Source: Legionella fallonii LLAP-10
GTDB taxonomy: Bacteria > Pseudomonadota > Gammaproteobacteria > Legionellales > Legionellaceae
Assembly (NCBI RefSeq): GCF_000953135.1
Contig: NZ_LN614827.1
Span: 2,633,001-2,697,000, forward strand
Length of the DNA: 64,000 nucleotides
Direction of reading: 5' to 3'
This document shows, in pieces, positions 21,869 through 31,549 of the stretch. Numbering within the stretch: position 1 is the first letter of the stretch; each line of letters starts with the position of its first letter. The notes under the pieces are model-generated. The model did no database searches and was not told where the DNA came from. It saw only the letters and a list, made by a program, of their open reading frames with translations. A program made the position numbers and the translations under genes.

Positions 21869-23383
21869 TTATCCCGAACTGACTTCAATCTGGAAAATAT
21901 CATGGCCTTGTTGCAGAAAATCAAGCGCATAATGAAGTTGTCCTTTAGTTTCAGCAGCTATTTTAAATAAAGGTTGGGATTTCCTAACTACAGTATTTAA
22001 AGTGACTAACAACTCAACACCCGCTGATTTTGCCTTTGGAGCGCCAGCTAATTTAGCAACACGAGCAATATGGCGGTTATCCATGTTAATAATAGTGCCT
22101 GATACCGCAGATTCTATAGTATGAGTAAAAGGGGCGTGGGGAATATCACGCAGTCCCCCTTGGGCCATACAAATGGCTTGGAATTTTGCAAGTGCTTTAC
22201 CACTATCCAGAATATGAGTCGCGATGTTTATTCCTTGCCCAGGGAGCACTCCAGGAGAAAACTCTATAACCTGACCTGCAAGTATTAATGCACGCTCCCT
22301 TAAATTTTGCGGTGCTTGCTTATCGCGCGTCAATACCGCCAATACATCAAGAGCCTCCAAAGCTGGCCCTATACCTCGACCAATGGGTTGTGAACCGTCA
22401 GTGAAAATAATTTTTGTTTCAATACCAAACTTCTGTGCGACAGTCTGCAAAGAGCTTTTAAGTATCTCAGCATGAGCAATTGATCTGACTTTAGCCGTGG
22501 TGCCAATAGGCATATCAATAACAAGATGAGTGACGCCTGCAGCAATTTTTTTAGATAAAATTGAAGCGACCATTTGCCCTTCACTATCTAAATCTGCCGT
22601 TCGCTCAATCCTGATAAGTAAATCATCTGCGGGGCTTAATGATATAGAGCCACCCCATACAAGGCACCCATTTTCTGTCTCAACTACCTTACGCATGTCT
22701 GAAAGATCCAGATTAACAGAGGTAAAGACCTCCATAGTGTCCGCTGTACCCGCGGGAGATGTAATTGCTCTGGAGGATGTCTTAGGAATCATCAAGCCAA
22801 AAGCGGCAACAATAGAAACAACGATTGGCGTCGTCCGATTTCCAGGCAAACCACCAACACAATGTTTATCAACAACAAGAGATGAAGGCCAGGTTAAACG
22901 CTGCCCCGAATCAACCATGGCCGCCGTTAGATCGAGAATTTCTTTTTTTGATAATCTATCCCCACTACTTGCGGCAATAAACATAGCAATATTAATATCT
23001 GAGAGCTGGCCGGAGATAAGATCATTAATAATCTGTTTCGTTTCCTCAGTTTTCAGTTCATGACCATAGACTTTAGAGCGAATGTAACTCAACGAGTCAA
23101 GCGGCTGTGGATGAGTGACTGAAATTTCATCTCCATTTTTTGCCGATAATAAATCCCAGGCGTAATCTGACAAGCTTGCTTCATTATGTCGTAATAAATC
23201 AGTTTCAATCGTATTGAGCGTTGCAATAATGGAATATTGGTTTAGAGTGACTCTCACACGTGCTTGAACATTGAAGCCCTCTGATTTACAAATATGGCAA
23301 TCTTCCCGCATATAAATAATGGGTTCTTTATAAGTATTGATACCTAAATATTTAAGACTTAAGGTTGAATGCTTCTTGCTCAT
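21869..23383 (-). CDS. Archaeal-type AMP/thymidine phosphorylase family
   Basis: The 504-residue protein belongs to the long phosphorylase branch that includes archaeal AMP phosphorylase. It has an extra N-terminal domain (about 1-95), then VDKHCVGGLPGNRTTPI near residue 167 (phosphate and pyrimidine-site region) and SRAITSPAGTADTMEVF near 203. Archaeal members convert NMP plus phosphate to base plus ribose-1,5-bisphosphate. The bacterial branch is annotated as putative thymidine phosphorylase and its substrate is less certain. It overlaps the beta-CASP gene by 4 bp. Confidence 0.87.
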   Translation of the reverse strand: MSKKHSTLSLKYLGINTYKEPIIYMREDCHICKSEGFNVQARVRVTLNQYSIIATLNTIETDLLRHNEASLSDYAWDLLSAKNGDEISVTHPQPLDSLSYIRSKVYGHELKTEETKQIINDLISGQLSDINIAMFIAASSGDRLSKKEILDLTAAMVDSGQRLTWPSSLVVDKHCVGGLPGNRTTPIVVSIVAAFGLMIPKTSSRAITSPAGTADTMEVFTSVNLDLSDMRKVVETENGCLVWGGSISLSPADDLLIRIERTADLDSEGQMVASILSKKIAAGVTHLVIDMPIGTTAKVRSIAHAEILKSSLQTVAQKFGIETKIIFTDGSQPIGRGIGPALEALDVLAVLTRDKQAPQNLRERALILAGQVIEFSPGVLPGQGINIATHILDSGKALAKFQAICMAQGGLRDIPHAPFTHTIESAVSGTIINMDNRHIARVAKLAGAPKAKSAGVELLVTLNTVVRKSQPLFKIAAETKGQLHYALDFLQQGHDIFQIEVSSG

Positions 23384-24741
23384 ATTAATTGCTCTGTTTG
23401 CTTATATAAAGGCACCATACAATTCCAACTCAGTTCAGTTTCGATTTTAGTTTTTAAAGACAAAGCAGCCTCAAGCTCGCCATGGGTTACGAATGTTTTT
23501 ATAGGCGGAGTATCAAAGTGTTTAAGCCACTGAAGGATTTCTGCATAGTCTGCATGTGCTGAAGTACTGCGAATCGCTTCAATTTGAGCACGAACAGGGA
23601 TTAAATCACCGTGAATTTTGATTTGCTTTATTCCATTGAGCATATCAGCCCCTCGGGTACCTTTAGCTTGAAACCCGGTAAATAAAATCGTGTTTCTTGC
23701 ATCAGGAGCATAAGCTCTTAAGTGAAATAAAATACGGCCACCACTTGCCATACCGCTGGCGGAAATAATGATCTTGGGATCTTTTTTACTATCAATCAGT
23801 ATCGACTCTTCAGCAGAGCGGACATAGGTAGCAATCTTACATAATTCATCGCATTCCATTCGAGTCAAGCGCAGATCTTCAATATGTTTCGACAAAATAT
23901 CGGTGGCATTAATCGCCATTGGGCTATCTAAAAATATAGGGATATCAGGTAGTGAGTTTTCCTTTTTTAACTCCGATAGGTAATACAAAATGGCCTGTGT
24001 ACGTCCAACGGCAAAGGCAGGAATAATGACAGATCCACCTCGTTGGTAGGTTTGCTCAATAATATTTTTTAGTATATTTTTGGGATGATCTTTCTCATGG
24101 AGACGATCGCCATAAGTTGATTCAGTGACAAGGTAATCTGTTTGCTTCATCGGCGTTGGCGCCCGCATTACCGGATCATTCATTCGCCCTAAATCACCAG
24201 TGAATAGAATGGATTTGCCTCCAGATTGAATCCTGACCAATGAAGCGCCAATAATATGGCCTGCAGGGATAAATTGAAAACTAATCCCTTTAATCAGTTC
24301 TACTACAGAATTATAAGGCTGCGGACGAAATAATTTTAATGCCTTTATCGCATCTTTTGTCGTATAAAGAGGAAGAGCTGGATTATGCTTGGAATAATGA
24401 TGCCTATTCGCATGTTTTGCATCTTCTTCTTGTAAGTGCGCGCTATCAGGTAACAATATGTCACACAAGTCCTTAGTTCCTTGAGTGCAAAAGATAGGTC
24501 CTTTAAACCCATTTTTTACTAATAAGGGTAAATAACCGGTGTGGTCAATATGAGCATGCGTGAGGATAACCGCATTTAGTATTTTGGGAGCGAAAGGAAG
24601 AGAACTCCAATTGCGTAAACGCAATTCTTTCTCTCCTTGAAAAAGACCACAATCAAGCAAAATATTTTTATTGTTATCAAAAGATAATAAATATTTTGAG
24701 CCTGTAACCGTTTCCGTTGCGCCTAAAAAAGTAATCTGCAT
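23380..24741 (-). CDS. Metallo-beta-lactamase fold beta-CASP RNase-like protein
   Basis: The 453-residue protein has the zinc motif THAHIDHTGYLP near residue 61, the GHIIGAS motif near 160, FTGDLGRMNDP near 177, ESTYGDR, and the C-terminal beta-CASP cap with SASGMASGGR near 332 and a final TSAHADY. These are marks of CPSF-like/YsiA-type RNA nucleases. The specific RNA target is unknown. It sits 12 bp downstream of the permease gene, in the same operon. Confidence 0.9.
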   Translation of the reverse strand: MQITFLGATETVTGSKYLLSFDNNKNILLDCGLFQGEKELRLRNWSSLPFAPKILNAVILTHAHIDHTGYLPLLVKNGFKGPIFCTQGTKDLCDILLPDSAHLQEEDAKHANRHHYSKHNPALPLYTTKDAIKALKLFRPQPYNSVVELIKGISFQFIPAGHIIGASLVRIQSGGKSILFTGDLGRMNDPVMRAPTPMKQTDYLVTESTYGDRLHEKDHPKNILKNIIEQTYQRGGSVIIPAFAVGRTQAILYYLSELKKENSLPDIPIFLDSPMAINATDILSKHIEDLRLTRMECDELCKIATYVRSAEESILIDSKKDPKIIISASGMASGGRILFHLRAYAPDARNTILFTGFQAKGTRGADMLNGIKQIKIHGDLIPVRAQIEAIRSTSAHADYAEILQWLKHFDTPPIKTFVTHGELEAALSLKTKIETELSWNCMVPLYKQTEQLI

Positions 24742-24753
24742 CGAATCATTCCT

Positions 24754-25791
24754 TTAAGATCCATACCATTTCCTGGAGTGATTGACTAATTTTACAATCG
24801 ACAACATCACAGGAACCTCTATCAATACACCAACAACAGTCGCCAAGGCCGCACCTGATTTAAAACCAAACAAAGTAATGGCTGTAGCAACTGCCAATTC
24901 AAAAAAATTACTGCCACTAATTAAAGCAGATGGGCCTGCTATGCAATGTTGCTCACCCGATACTTTATTTAAGCCATAAGCCAATATTGAATTAAAATAT
25001 ATTTGAATCAGTAGAGGAATTGCGATTAACAATACGATAAAAGGTTTCTGATAAATTTGATACCCTTGAAAACCAAAAAGTAAAAGTAGCATGACGAGTA
25101 AAGCAATTAGTGAAATGGGATGGATTTTCTTAATAACATGCTCAATATCAAGAGTACTCTGGTTAATAATCCAATATCTAAAAATTTGTGCTAGTAGAAA
25201 AGGAATTAATATATAAACGATTAAGGAAATGAATAGCGTACTCCAGGGAACAGTTAATCCTGTTATTCCCAATAATAACCCCACGATCGGAGCATAAGCA
25301 AAGATCATAATAAAATCATTAAGAGCAACTTGTGTTAAGGTAAAATGGGGCTCTCCTTCGCATAAATAACTCCAGATGAAAACCATCGCTGTTCCTGGGG
25401 CTGCAGCAAGTAACACCAATCCAGCAAAATAATGCTCTATTTCTGAAGCCGGTAACCAAAATGAAAACAAGTGTTTGAGAAAAAACCATCCCAAAAATGC
25501 CATTGAAAATGGCTTTACCAGCCAATTGACACCAAGGGTAATTAGACTGCCCCGCCAAAATTTTCGTACTTGTTGAATTTCTTTGAGATCAATTTGGAGC
25601 AGCATGGGAATAATCATGATCCAAATTAAAATACCGACGGGTAGATTGACGTGCGCGATTTCCAGACTACTGAGCATCAAAACAACTGATACGGGTACAA
25701 TTTTCCCAATTATAATCCCCGACACAATGCAAATAATGCCCCATAGATAGAGATATCGATCAAAAAAGCCTAACTGTTTTACTTTCCCCAT
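24754..25791 (-). CDS. ACR3-family permease lacking the conserved cysteine
   Basis: The 345-residue membrane protein has ten hydrophobic segments and follows the ACR3 arsenite exporter pattern throughout (GLVLLAAAP.TAMVFIWSYL, GSNFFELAVA). The invariant Cys of the APCTAMV signature is Gly here (GGA codon in the segment encoding AAPGTAMV). That Cys is required for arsenite transport in characterised ACR3 proteins, so another solute is likely. No arsR or arsC lies nearby. It is the first gene of the long minus-strand operon. Confidence 0.82.
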   Translation of the reverse strand: MGKVKQLGFFDRYLYLWGIICIVSGIIIGKIVPVSVVLMLSSLEIAHVNLPVGILIWIMIIPMLLQIDLKEIQQVRKFWRGSLITLGVNWLVKPFSMAFLGWFFLKHLFSFWLPASEIEHYFAGLVLLAAAPGTAMVFIWSYLCEGEPHFTLTQVALNDFIMIFAYAPIVGLLLGITGLTVPWSTLFISLIVYILIPFLLAQIFRYWIINQSTLDIEHVIKKIHPISLIALLVMLLLLFGFQGYQIYQKPFIVLLIAIPLLIQIYFNSILAYGLNKVSGEQHCIAGPSALISGSNFFELAVATAITLFGFKSGAALATVVGVLIEVPVMLSIVKLVNHSRKWYGS

Positions 25792-25873
25792 TATTTAATC
25801 TCTTCATGAGAGTGTGGAACTTTTTCTCGATTAAGGTCTACTATATGTCCTATACAATAGAAGGATAGCACAC

Positions 25874-26092
25874 ATGCGTGCCGTACTTATGGAAAAACCA
25901 GGACAAGAATCAAAATATACTGAAGTGAAAAAAACAGTCCGTAACCAATTGTCAACAAACCCTATAACGTTTCAAAAAACAGAAGCAATTCCAATTGAAG
26001 CATCCATTGATCCCACAACCAATAGAACATTACCCCGCACATGCCATGAAGAATCACCTGCTACTAAAATTGTAACGGGCGATAAATCTTAG
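25874..26092 (+). CDS. Small 72-residue ORF of unknown function
   Basis: ATG at 25874 follows AAGGA at a reasonable distance and the frame is open for 72 codons. The product is polar, rich in Lys, Thr, Glu and Pro, with no membrane segment. It starts 83 bp from the divergent permease gene. I recognise no family; it may be a real small gene or chance. Confidence 0.3.
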   Translation: MRAVLMEKPGQESKYTEVKKTVRNQLSTNPITFQKTEAIPIEASIDPTTNRTLPRTCHEESPATKIVTGDKS

Positions 26093-26111
26093 GGACCGTC
26101 CTTGAGCTATT

Positions 26112-26297
26112 TTATTGAGTTTCGTTAGTTTTATCAGTTGGCGGATTGGGAGCTTCTACAGGTATATTAGAATTGTTACTTTCATTAGATACAGAAGGGC
26201 GATGAGAATAATAATATACTAGAATAATCGCTAAAATGACAATGACAATAATTGAAACAATTCCCCTATATTCATTTTCCCTGTCTTTCTTTTTCAT
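26112..26297 (-). CDS. Small single-pass membrane protein
   Basis: The 61-residue product has a basic N-terminus (MKKKDRENEYR), one strong membrane helix (about 13-31, IVSIIVIVILAIILVYYY) and a polar, Pro/Asn-rich outer tail. A GAGGAC ribosome site lies about 6 nt before the ATG at 26297, which is better supported than an in-frame TTG 12 nt upstream. Function unknown. Confidence 0.55.
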   Translation of the reverse strand: MKKKDRENEYRGIVSIIVIVILAIILVYYYSHRPSVSNESNNSNIPVEAPNPPTDKTNETQ

Positions 26298-26621
26298 AAT
26301 TGTCCTCAAAACATTTCAATACTAGTTAATTATAGTAATGATTTACAATAATGATCTTCCCTTGATTCCTCGTACATCTTGTTTTAGGGATATAATCCCT
26401 TAATAAGGTGTAATGCACGGCTTGAATGTAAGAAATAATAGGTAGGCAAATAAGTGAACAAAAATTAAAAGGTCCAAGTTAATTTTTATCAAAGAGCTTT
26501 ATATTTAACAAAATACAGTTGAATAGTTCATAATCTATTGCATTGAATGTAACTCAATAAGTTTGACAAAAAACCCCAAGCATCTACGATGAAACTAATA
26601 ACATTAAATTAGTGATATTCT
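26298..26621. other. Intergenic region upstream of the P-type ATPase
   Basis: This 324-bp AT-rich stretch separates the small membrane protein from the divergent metal ATPase. I see no gene or strong hairpin. It must hold the promoter of the ATPase gene, but no consensus -35/-10 pair stands out. Confidence 0.3.
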
Positions 26622-28490
26622 ATGATCATATCTTTAATCTCATTAAAGTCAAAGTGGCAATTATATATTGCACTATTAGCATTAATTGCAATTGGCATAT
26701 ATCTTGTAATGCTTGCTTTCTCTATTCCAACGCCGAATATTCCCTTACTGTTTGTTATAGTAATCGGCGGCATCCCTGTATTTCTACAAATATTATTTAA
26801 ATTATTTAAAGGAAATTTAGGGGCTGATTCATTGGCGGCGATCGCATTAGTAACAGGTGTTATTTTACAGCAATATCTAGCCGCAACATTAATCATTCTT
26901 ATGATTGCCAGTGGGCAAACCTTAGAATATTACGCTATGCGGAAAGCATCTTTTGTTTTGCGCTCTCTTGCAGCGCGAATACCGTCAATGGCTCACCGAA
27001 AAATAAACGGTCACATTGAAGATATTCCATTATTAGACATTAAGATAGATGATTTAATTGTTATTTATCCACATGAAGCTTGTCCTGCTGATGGTATTGT
27101 TATTGAAGGACATGGATCTATGGATGAATCCTATTTGACAGGAGAGCCCTATCAGATCTCCAAAACACCAGGGACATTCGTCTTATCAGGCGCTATTAAT
27201 GGAGAATCTTTATTAATTATAAAAACAACCAAACTTACATCAGATTCACGCTATTCTGCAATTGTAAAAGTATTAGAGGAAGCAGAACAAAAACGTCCCT
27301 CGATCAGAAGACTAGGGGATCAAATTGGAGCAGTTTTTGCGCCTATAGCTCTTGTTTTTGCAATCGCGGCTTGGTATTTCACAGGAGATACAATACGTTT
27401 TCTTTCTGTTCTAGTAATAGCAACACCATGCCCTTTATTAATAGCCATTCCTATTACTATTATTAGTGCTATTTCAAGAGCTGCAAGACAAGCTATCGTT
27501 ATCAAAGATCCGACGGTTCTTGAACAATTACCGACCTGCAAAACCGCCATTTTTGACAAGACAGGCACACTTACCTACGGTAAGCCTGCTTTAACAGAAA
27601 TTAACGTGGCCCCAAATTATACGAGAGAAATGGTTTTACAATATGTGGCAAGCCTAGAACGATATTCAAAACATCCTCTTTCAAGTGCTGTTTTAAATGC
27701 TGCTCAAAAAGAAAATATAACGCTTCTTGAATCATCAAATATATCTGAAAAACCCGGACAAGGGTTGCATGGAATTATTGGTAAACATAAAATTCTAATT
27801 ACAAGCCGAAAAAAATTTTTAGAAGTAGCTCCTAAAAGTATTGCTTTATTACCACCCATAGCACCAGGGCTAGAATGCATTGTCTTGTTTGATAATCAAT
27901 ATGCTGCTTCGTTACATTTTCATGATGCTCCACGCATTGAAAGTAAATCATTTTTAGGCCATTTAGCCCCCTCACATCAATTTAAAAAAATAATGCTGGT
28001 TTCGGGAGACCGTGAGTCAGAAGTTGCCTATTTAGCTAATTTGTTAAATATAAAAGAAATTCGTGCATCGCAAAGTCCAGAACAAAAACTGGCTATAGTT
28101 CGAGAGGAAACAAAAAAGGCGCCAACTGTTTTTATGGGTGACGGTATTAATGATGCCCCTGCATTGACAGCAGCAACAGTTGGCATTGCCTTTGGTCAAT
28201 ACAGTAATGTAACAGCTGAAGCGGCGGGGGCCGTTATTATGGAAAACACATTAAGCAAGGTTGATGAATTAATCCATCTTAGCTTAAATACTCGAAAAAT
28301 TGCCTCACAAAGCGCCATTGGAGGTATGTTGCTTAGTATCATTGGGATGGGGTTTGCAGCAGGAGGATTTATCAATCCAGTTACTGGTGCAATAATTCAA
28401 GAGTTAATTGACATTCTTGCGATTGCTAATGCCTTAAGACTGGCTTTAGGTTCTCGAATTAAAATTGATTTACCAGAGTTTTCTAAATGA
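26622..28490 (+). CDS. P1B-type heavy-metal translocating ATPase (TPC motif subgroup)
   Basis: The 622-residue pump has no N-terminal metal-binding domain. It has an actuator TGEP near residue 175, TPCPLL in the sixth membrane segment near 269, phosphorylation site DKTGT near 311, HP in SKHPLSS and the MGDGINDAP hinge near 508. The metal motif is TPC rather than CPC, and the last membrane pair carries QELIDILAIANALR. This resembles the P1B-5 (Ni/Fe) subgroup but lacks its C-terminal hemerythrin domain, so the substrate is unproven. It is monocistronic. Confidence 0.88.
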   Translation: MIISLISLKSKWQLYIALLALIAIGIYLVMLAFSIPTPNIPLLFVIVIGGIPVFLQILFKLFKGNLGADSLAAIALVTGVILQQYLAATLIILMIASGQTLEYYAMRKASFVLRSLAARIPSMAHRKINGHIEDIPLLDIKIDDLIVIYPHEACPADGIVIEGHGSMDESYLTGEPYQISKTPGTFVLSGAINGESLLIIKTTKLTSDSRYSAIVKVLEEAEQKRPSIRRLGDQIGAVFAPIALVFAIAAWYFTGDTIRFLSVLVIATPCPLLIAIPITIISAISRAARQAIVIKDPTVLEQLPTCKTAIFDKTGTLTYGKPALTEINVAPNYTREMVLQYVASLERYSKHPLSSAVLNAAQKENITLLESSNISEKPGQGLHGIIGKHKILITSRKKFLEVAPKSIALLPPIAPGLECIVLFDNQYAASLHFHDAPRIESKSFLGHLAPSHQFKKIMLVSGDRESEVAYLANLLNIKEIRASQSPEQKLAIVREETKKAPTVFMGDGINDAPALTAATVGIAFGQYSNVTAEAAGAVIMENTLSKVDELIHLSLNTRKIASQSAIGGMLLSIIGMGFAAGGFINPVTGAIIQELIDILAIANALRLALGSRIKIDLPEFSK

Positions 28491-28582
28491 TTTAGATTTT
28501 TATTTGTATGGCTCTAGGGCGTGTTGACCATTGCTCCCCACCACCTACGTATATGGACTCATCCTTTTTTGCAAGTAGGCAG

Positions 28583-29380
28583 TTAAATAAAACTATGTCC
28601 GCTTTGAGCGTCCCATAATGTTTTATAAAAGCCCCCCTCATCGATTAATTGTTTATGATTTCCCGTTTCAATAATTTTGCCGTTATCCATAACTAGAATA
28701 TTATCCATAGATAAAATCGTTGATAGTCTATGGGCAATCACAATAACAGTACTCTTTCCGGCTCCACTATATCCTACCAAATCGACCTTAGAGCCCCCTG
28801 ATATATGGACGTTTAAGTCTTTAATAACAATATTATCTGATTTAAATCCAAAACTAACTTGGTCAATGATAATTCCTCCATTAGTAATATTAAGGGAGGG
28901 GGCTGATGGAGTTGCTGTTTGGTAATGCTCGGTAAAAATTGTATCTATAGCTTGTTGACATAACTCCGCCTGTTCACCCACAACTAATAAGCTCTCAGTA
29001 AGAAATCATATCTGATCAATCACGGTAATTGCTAATATAAAGATAAATGCAAAATATCCAACAGAAATCGCCTCTTTGTTGCCGAGAAAAAGCAGTAAAA
29101 GTATCGATGAACCTTGTAAAACCCACGCAAACCCACCAAGTAGTGCCGCATTAAGCATATTTTTAAATGGCATGGATTTATCATTCTCAAGAGCCCTATT
29201 GGTTGTTTTTTCTAGATAACTGGCTTCATAGTTTTCTCTGGCGAATAACAACATGTTTAGCACGTTGGAAAAACAATCAACAATGCTTCCAACATTTTTT
29301 GCTCGTGCTTCGGTATAGGCACTATGTATAAGGTTTGATGCTGTTAGAGCAATAATATGCAGTAACAATAAACGCTAATG
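28583..29380 (-). pseudogene. Decayed ABC exporter, paralog of the intact gene at 42434-44197
   Basis: Reading on the minus strand, homology begins inside the transmembrane domain (AFIVTAYYCSNS) after loss of the first 185 or so codons. A frameshift follows near 29340. A TGG-to-TGA nonsense change lies at IDQI near 29003. An in-frame deletion then joins GAGKST to VIVIAHR, removing about 145 codons including the LSGGQ signature and Walker B. The C-terminus (DAQSGHSFI) matches the intact paralog exactly. It cannot be functional. Confidence 0.88.
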
Positions 29381-29425
29381 AGTCCTACATTTTTGACATT
29401 CATTAAACGAAAGTTCGCTTCAATT

Positions 29426-29653
29426 TCAATTAAGATTTTTAGATTTATAGTCTTGTGTACCGAAATGAATTAATCCCCAAATCCTTTCATGCAAATAAAA
29501 GAACACTATTTTGAAAATAAACTCGAAAAATCCTATGTATAAAGCAAAGTTAATTTTACCGGTGATGATATAAACAATAAACATAGTCACCAAGCTACCG
29601 CTCAAACGCCAACTAAAGGCCTTCATCAAACTGCGTAAATGCGTTTCCCTCAC
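29426..29653 (-). CDS. DUF2061 small membrane protein
   Basis: The 75-residue protein has the family start (SLMKAFSWRLSGSLVTMFIVYIITG) and two membrane helices, with KIVFFYLHERIWG between or after them as in DUF2061 proteins. Function unknown; relatives are often near assimilatory or stress genes. It lies just beyond the dead exporter and is intact. Confidence 0.8.
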   Translation of the reverse strand: MRETHLRSLMKAFSWRLSGSLVTMFIVYIITGKINFALYIGFFEFIFKIVFFYLHERIWGLIHFGTQDYKSKNLN

Positions 29654-30440
29654 TTTCTAGACTCCTAACTCATTCTTGACAATCACTATGAGCCTCCCGC
29701 TTCTATGAATGGGCGTTGACTCTATTTTCTCTCTTGTTCTTTCCATACCACTTGATAGCGAGGCTATTCATTTTATACATGAACCATAACAATTAATTGG
29801 GTTATTTTTAAATATCATAAACCACATGATTCTTTGCTATGTTTCATTCAATGTTTGAAAGATCCCCTCGCTTAAATTACAGACAAGTACCACGCAGCCT
29901 AATTTTAACAACTATGGTGTGATTTTATAGCTAGTTCGCATTTGCCCGTTTCTGTAATTTAACCCAATTTTAAAATAACTGCACATGTTAAGGAGTATAG
30001 GAATAGCAGGAGTATCTGCCGATGGTGCAAATCATGAAGGTGTTTCTTTTACATGGATGAACTCATGTAACGCGCAGATATATGCAGGTCGATACATTTG
30101 ATTTCGTATATGAGAACTGTGATTTGGTTTTGCTACAAGAGCCAACTACTGGTGGCGTCTTAACATGAGTTATAGGATTATGTCTAAAAATGTATTTATC
30201 TCAATTAATATCTTTTTGAAATAGAGAGAATAGTGATACTCCCTGAACATTCCCATAGGGTGAGTGTGCTATTGTTGGGTCGCACGTCCATCACATTCCT
30301 TTATCAAATCACCATCAGGTAAATGTTCAATAAGTTCAGATTTAAAGAATATGATCTCATTAAAAATTGATATAGTATGATAATTGGATAATAAAGTTTT
30401 AATTACTTACTTTATAACATTTATCGGACTTAGGTGTAGG
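29654..30440. other. Gene-poor 787-bp region
   Basis: No gene of credible length is present on either strand. A 38-codon frame from about 29985 (MLRSIGIAGVSADGANHEG) has a start but no family features. The AT-rich, stop-filled character next to a pseudogene suggests decayed DNA. Confidence 0.4.
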
Positions 30441-31226
30441 ATGCTTCGAGAATTCATTGATCATATTCCATTTTGGTGGATGGAGTTTACCTGTATTAGT
30501 GTACTCATATTGACCACCTGCGGTGCAGCCTTTATTTCTTCTCGTTTTTTTTCGGTGCCTAACGAGAAAGAGTATATTGCTCGCTCCAATTCAGTGATTG
30601 CAATCCTAAGTGGAGGATTCTCTGTCTTATTGGCTTTTATTATTATCACTACCTGGAATTACTTGCTAAAAGCGCAAGATAATGCCGCGCAAGAAGCTAA
30701 TTCGCTAGCAATCATGATGAGCAATATTAAAGTGTTTCCTGAGAGCCCTCAAATGAAACTCACACAGGCCATCCGTAATTATACAGTGACTGTAAGGACT
30801 AATGAGTGGGAGAGCATGCAACATGGCAAAGAAAGTCCATATACTGTCCAAGCTATAAAAGAATTATATGACGCCATGCAATCCTTTACGCCGGTCACTA
30901 AAATGGAACAATTGTATTATTCACAAGCACTAATCAATCTTAATGCCATTCGAAAATTTCGACGAGATCGAATTAATCAATTAGATGCCGTCATCCCAGG
31001 ACAAATAAGCGCCGCTCTAATTATTGGATCGATTATGTTGACACTAACATTAGGTTTAATGCGCGGCAATTCGAAGATTAGCGATCTCATACCCATTATC
31101 ATTTTTGCAATGGTACTTGGATTTAATTTAGCCATTGCCTTAAGCTTTGACTTCCCATTCTCAGGGGAGATTTCGGTTAAGAACAAATTTTTTTACAATG
31201 GGATTTTAGGTACTTTTAAGGATTAA
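30441..31226 (+). CDS. DUF4239 / bestrophin-like membrane protein
   Basis: The 261-residue protein has two N-terminal membrane helices, a polar central region (about 75-190: EANSLAIMMSNIKVFPESPQMKLTQAIRNYT) and two C-terminal helices. This is the DUF4239 layout. ATG at 30441, preceded by a weak AGG site, is preferred to an in-frame TTG 57 nt upstream. Function unknown; a channel role is inferred only from a distant relation to bestrophins. Confidence 0.75.
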   Translation: MLREFIDHIPFWWMEFTCISVLILTTCGAAFISSRFFSVPNEKEYIARSNSVIAILSGGFSVLLAFIIITTWNYLLKAQDNAAQEANSLAIMMSNIKVFPESPQMKLTQAIRNYTVTVRTNEWESMQHGKESPYTVQAIKELYDAMQSFTPVTKMEQLYYSQALINLNAIRKFRRDRINQLDAVIPGQISAALIIGSIMLTLTLGLMRGNSKISDLIPIIIFAMVLGFNLAIALSFDFPFSGEISVKNKFFYNGILGTFKD

Positions 31227-31549
31227 GCCGCAGCAGCGATCAATGGGGGCAGACTCGATTGTGAGCCAAATTAGTTACTGAAACTTCAATATTTCCACTT
31301 ATTAGATGGTGTGTTCCTCCCTCTAATTTCCACATTTGTTCCTACAATTTTTCTTTAAGATATTGAAAATATTGTTGTTCCATTTCATCTTTCATTTGAT
31401 TATAAAGTTCAGCATACTTATTGCGTGTTACATACCGAATTGGGCCTGTATTTTTGATCTTGGGCGTGGGTCATGAACGCTTACGATTCTGATCACCCTA
31501 CTCTGTTCTATTGGGGGCTTGTCTTTAAAGTATACAAGGAAGAAGAATA
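31227..31549. other. Intergenic region with a possible C-terminal gene remnant on the minus strand
   Basis: A minus-strand frame ending near 31343 encodes about 40 residues without a start (VTRNKYAELYNQMKDEMEQQ, then YFQYLKEKL). It looks like the tail of a lost protein. The 3' part of the gap carries the leader of the downstream 691-residue gene. Nothing else is seen. Confidence 0.25.

Noticed and set aside
22530..23063. A 177-codon plus-strand frame
   Set aside because: It is fully antisense to the conserved phosphorylase gene, with no domain of its own.
24754..25791. Functional arsenic resistance locus
   Set aside because: The essential Cys is Gly and no arsR, arsC or arsH gene is adjacent.
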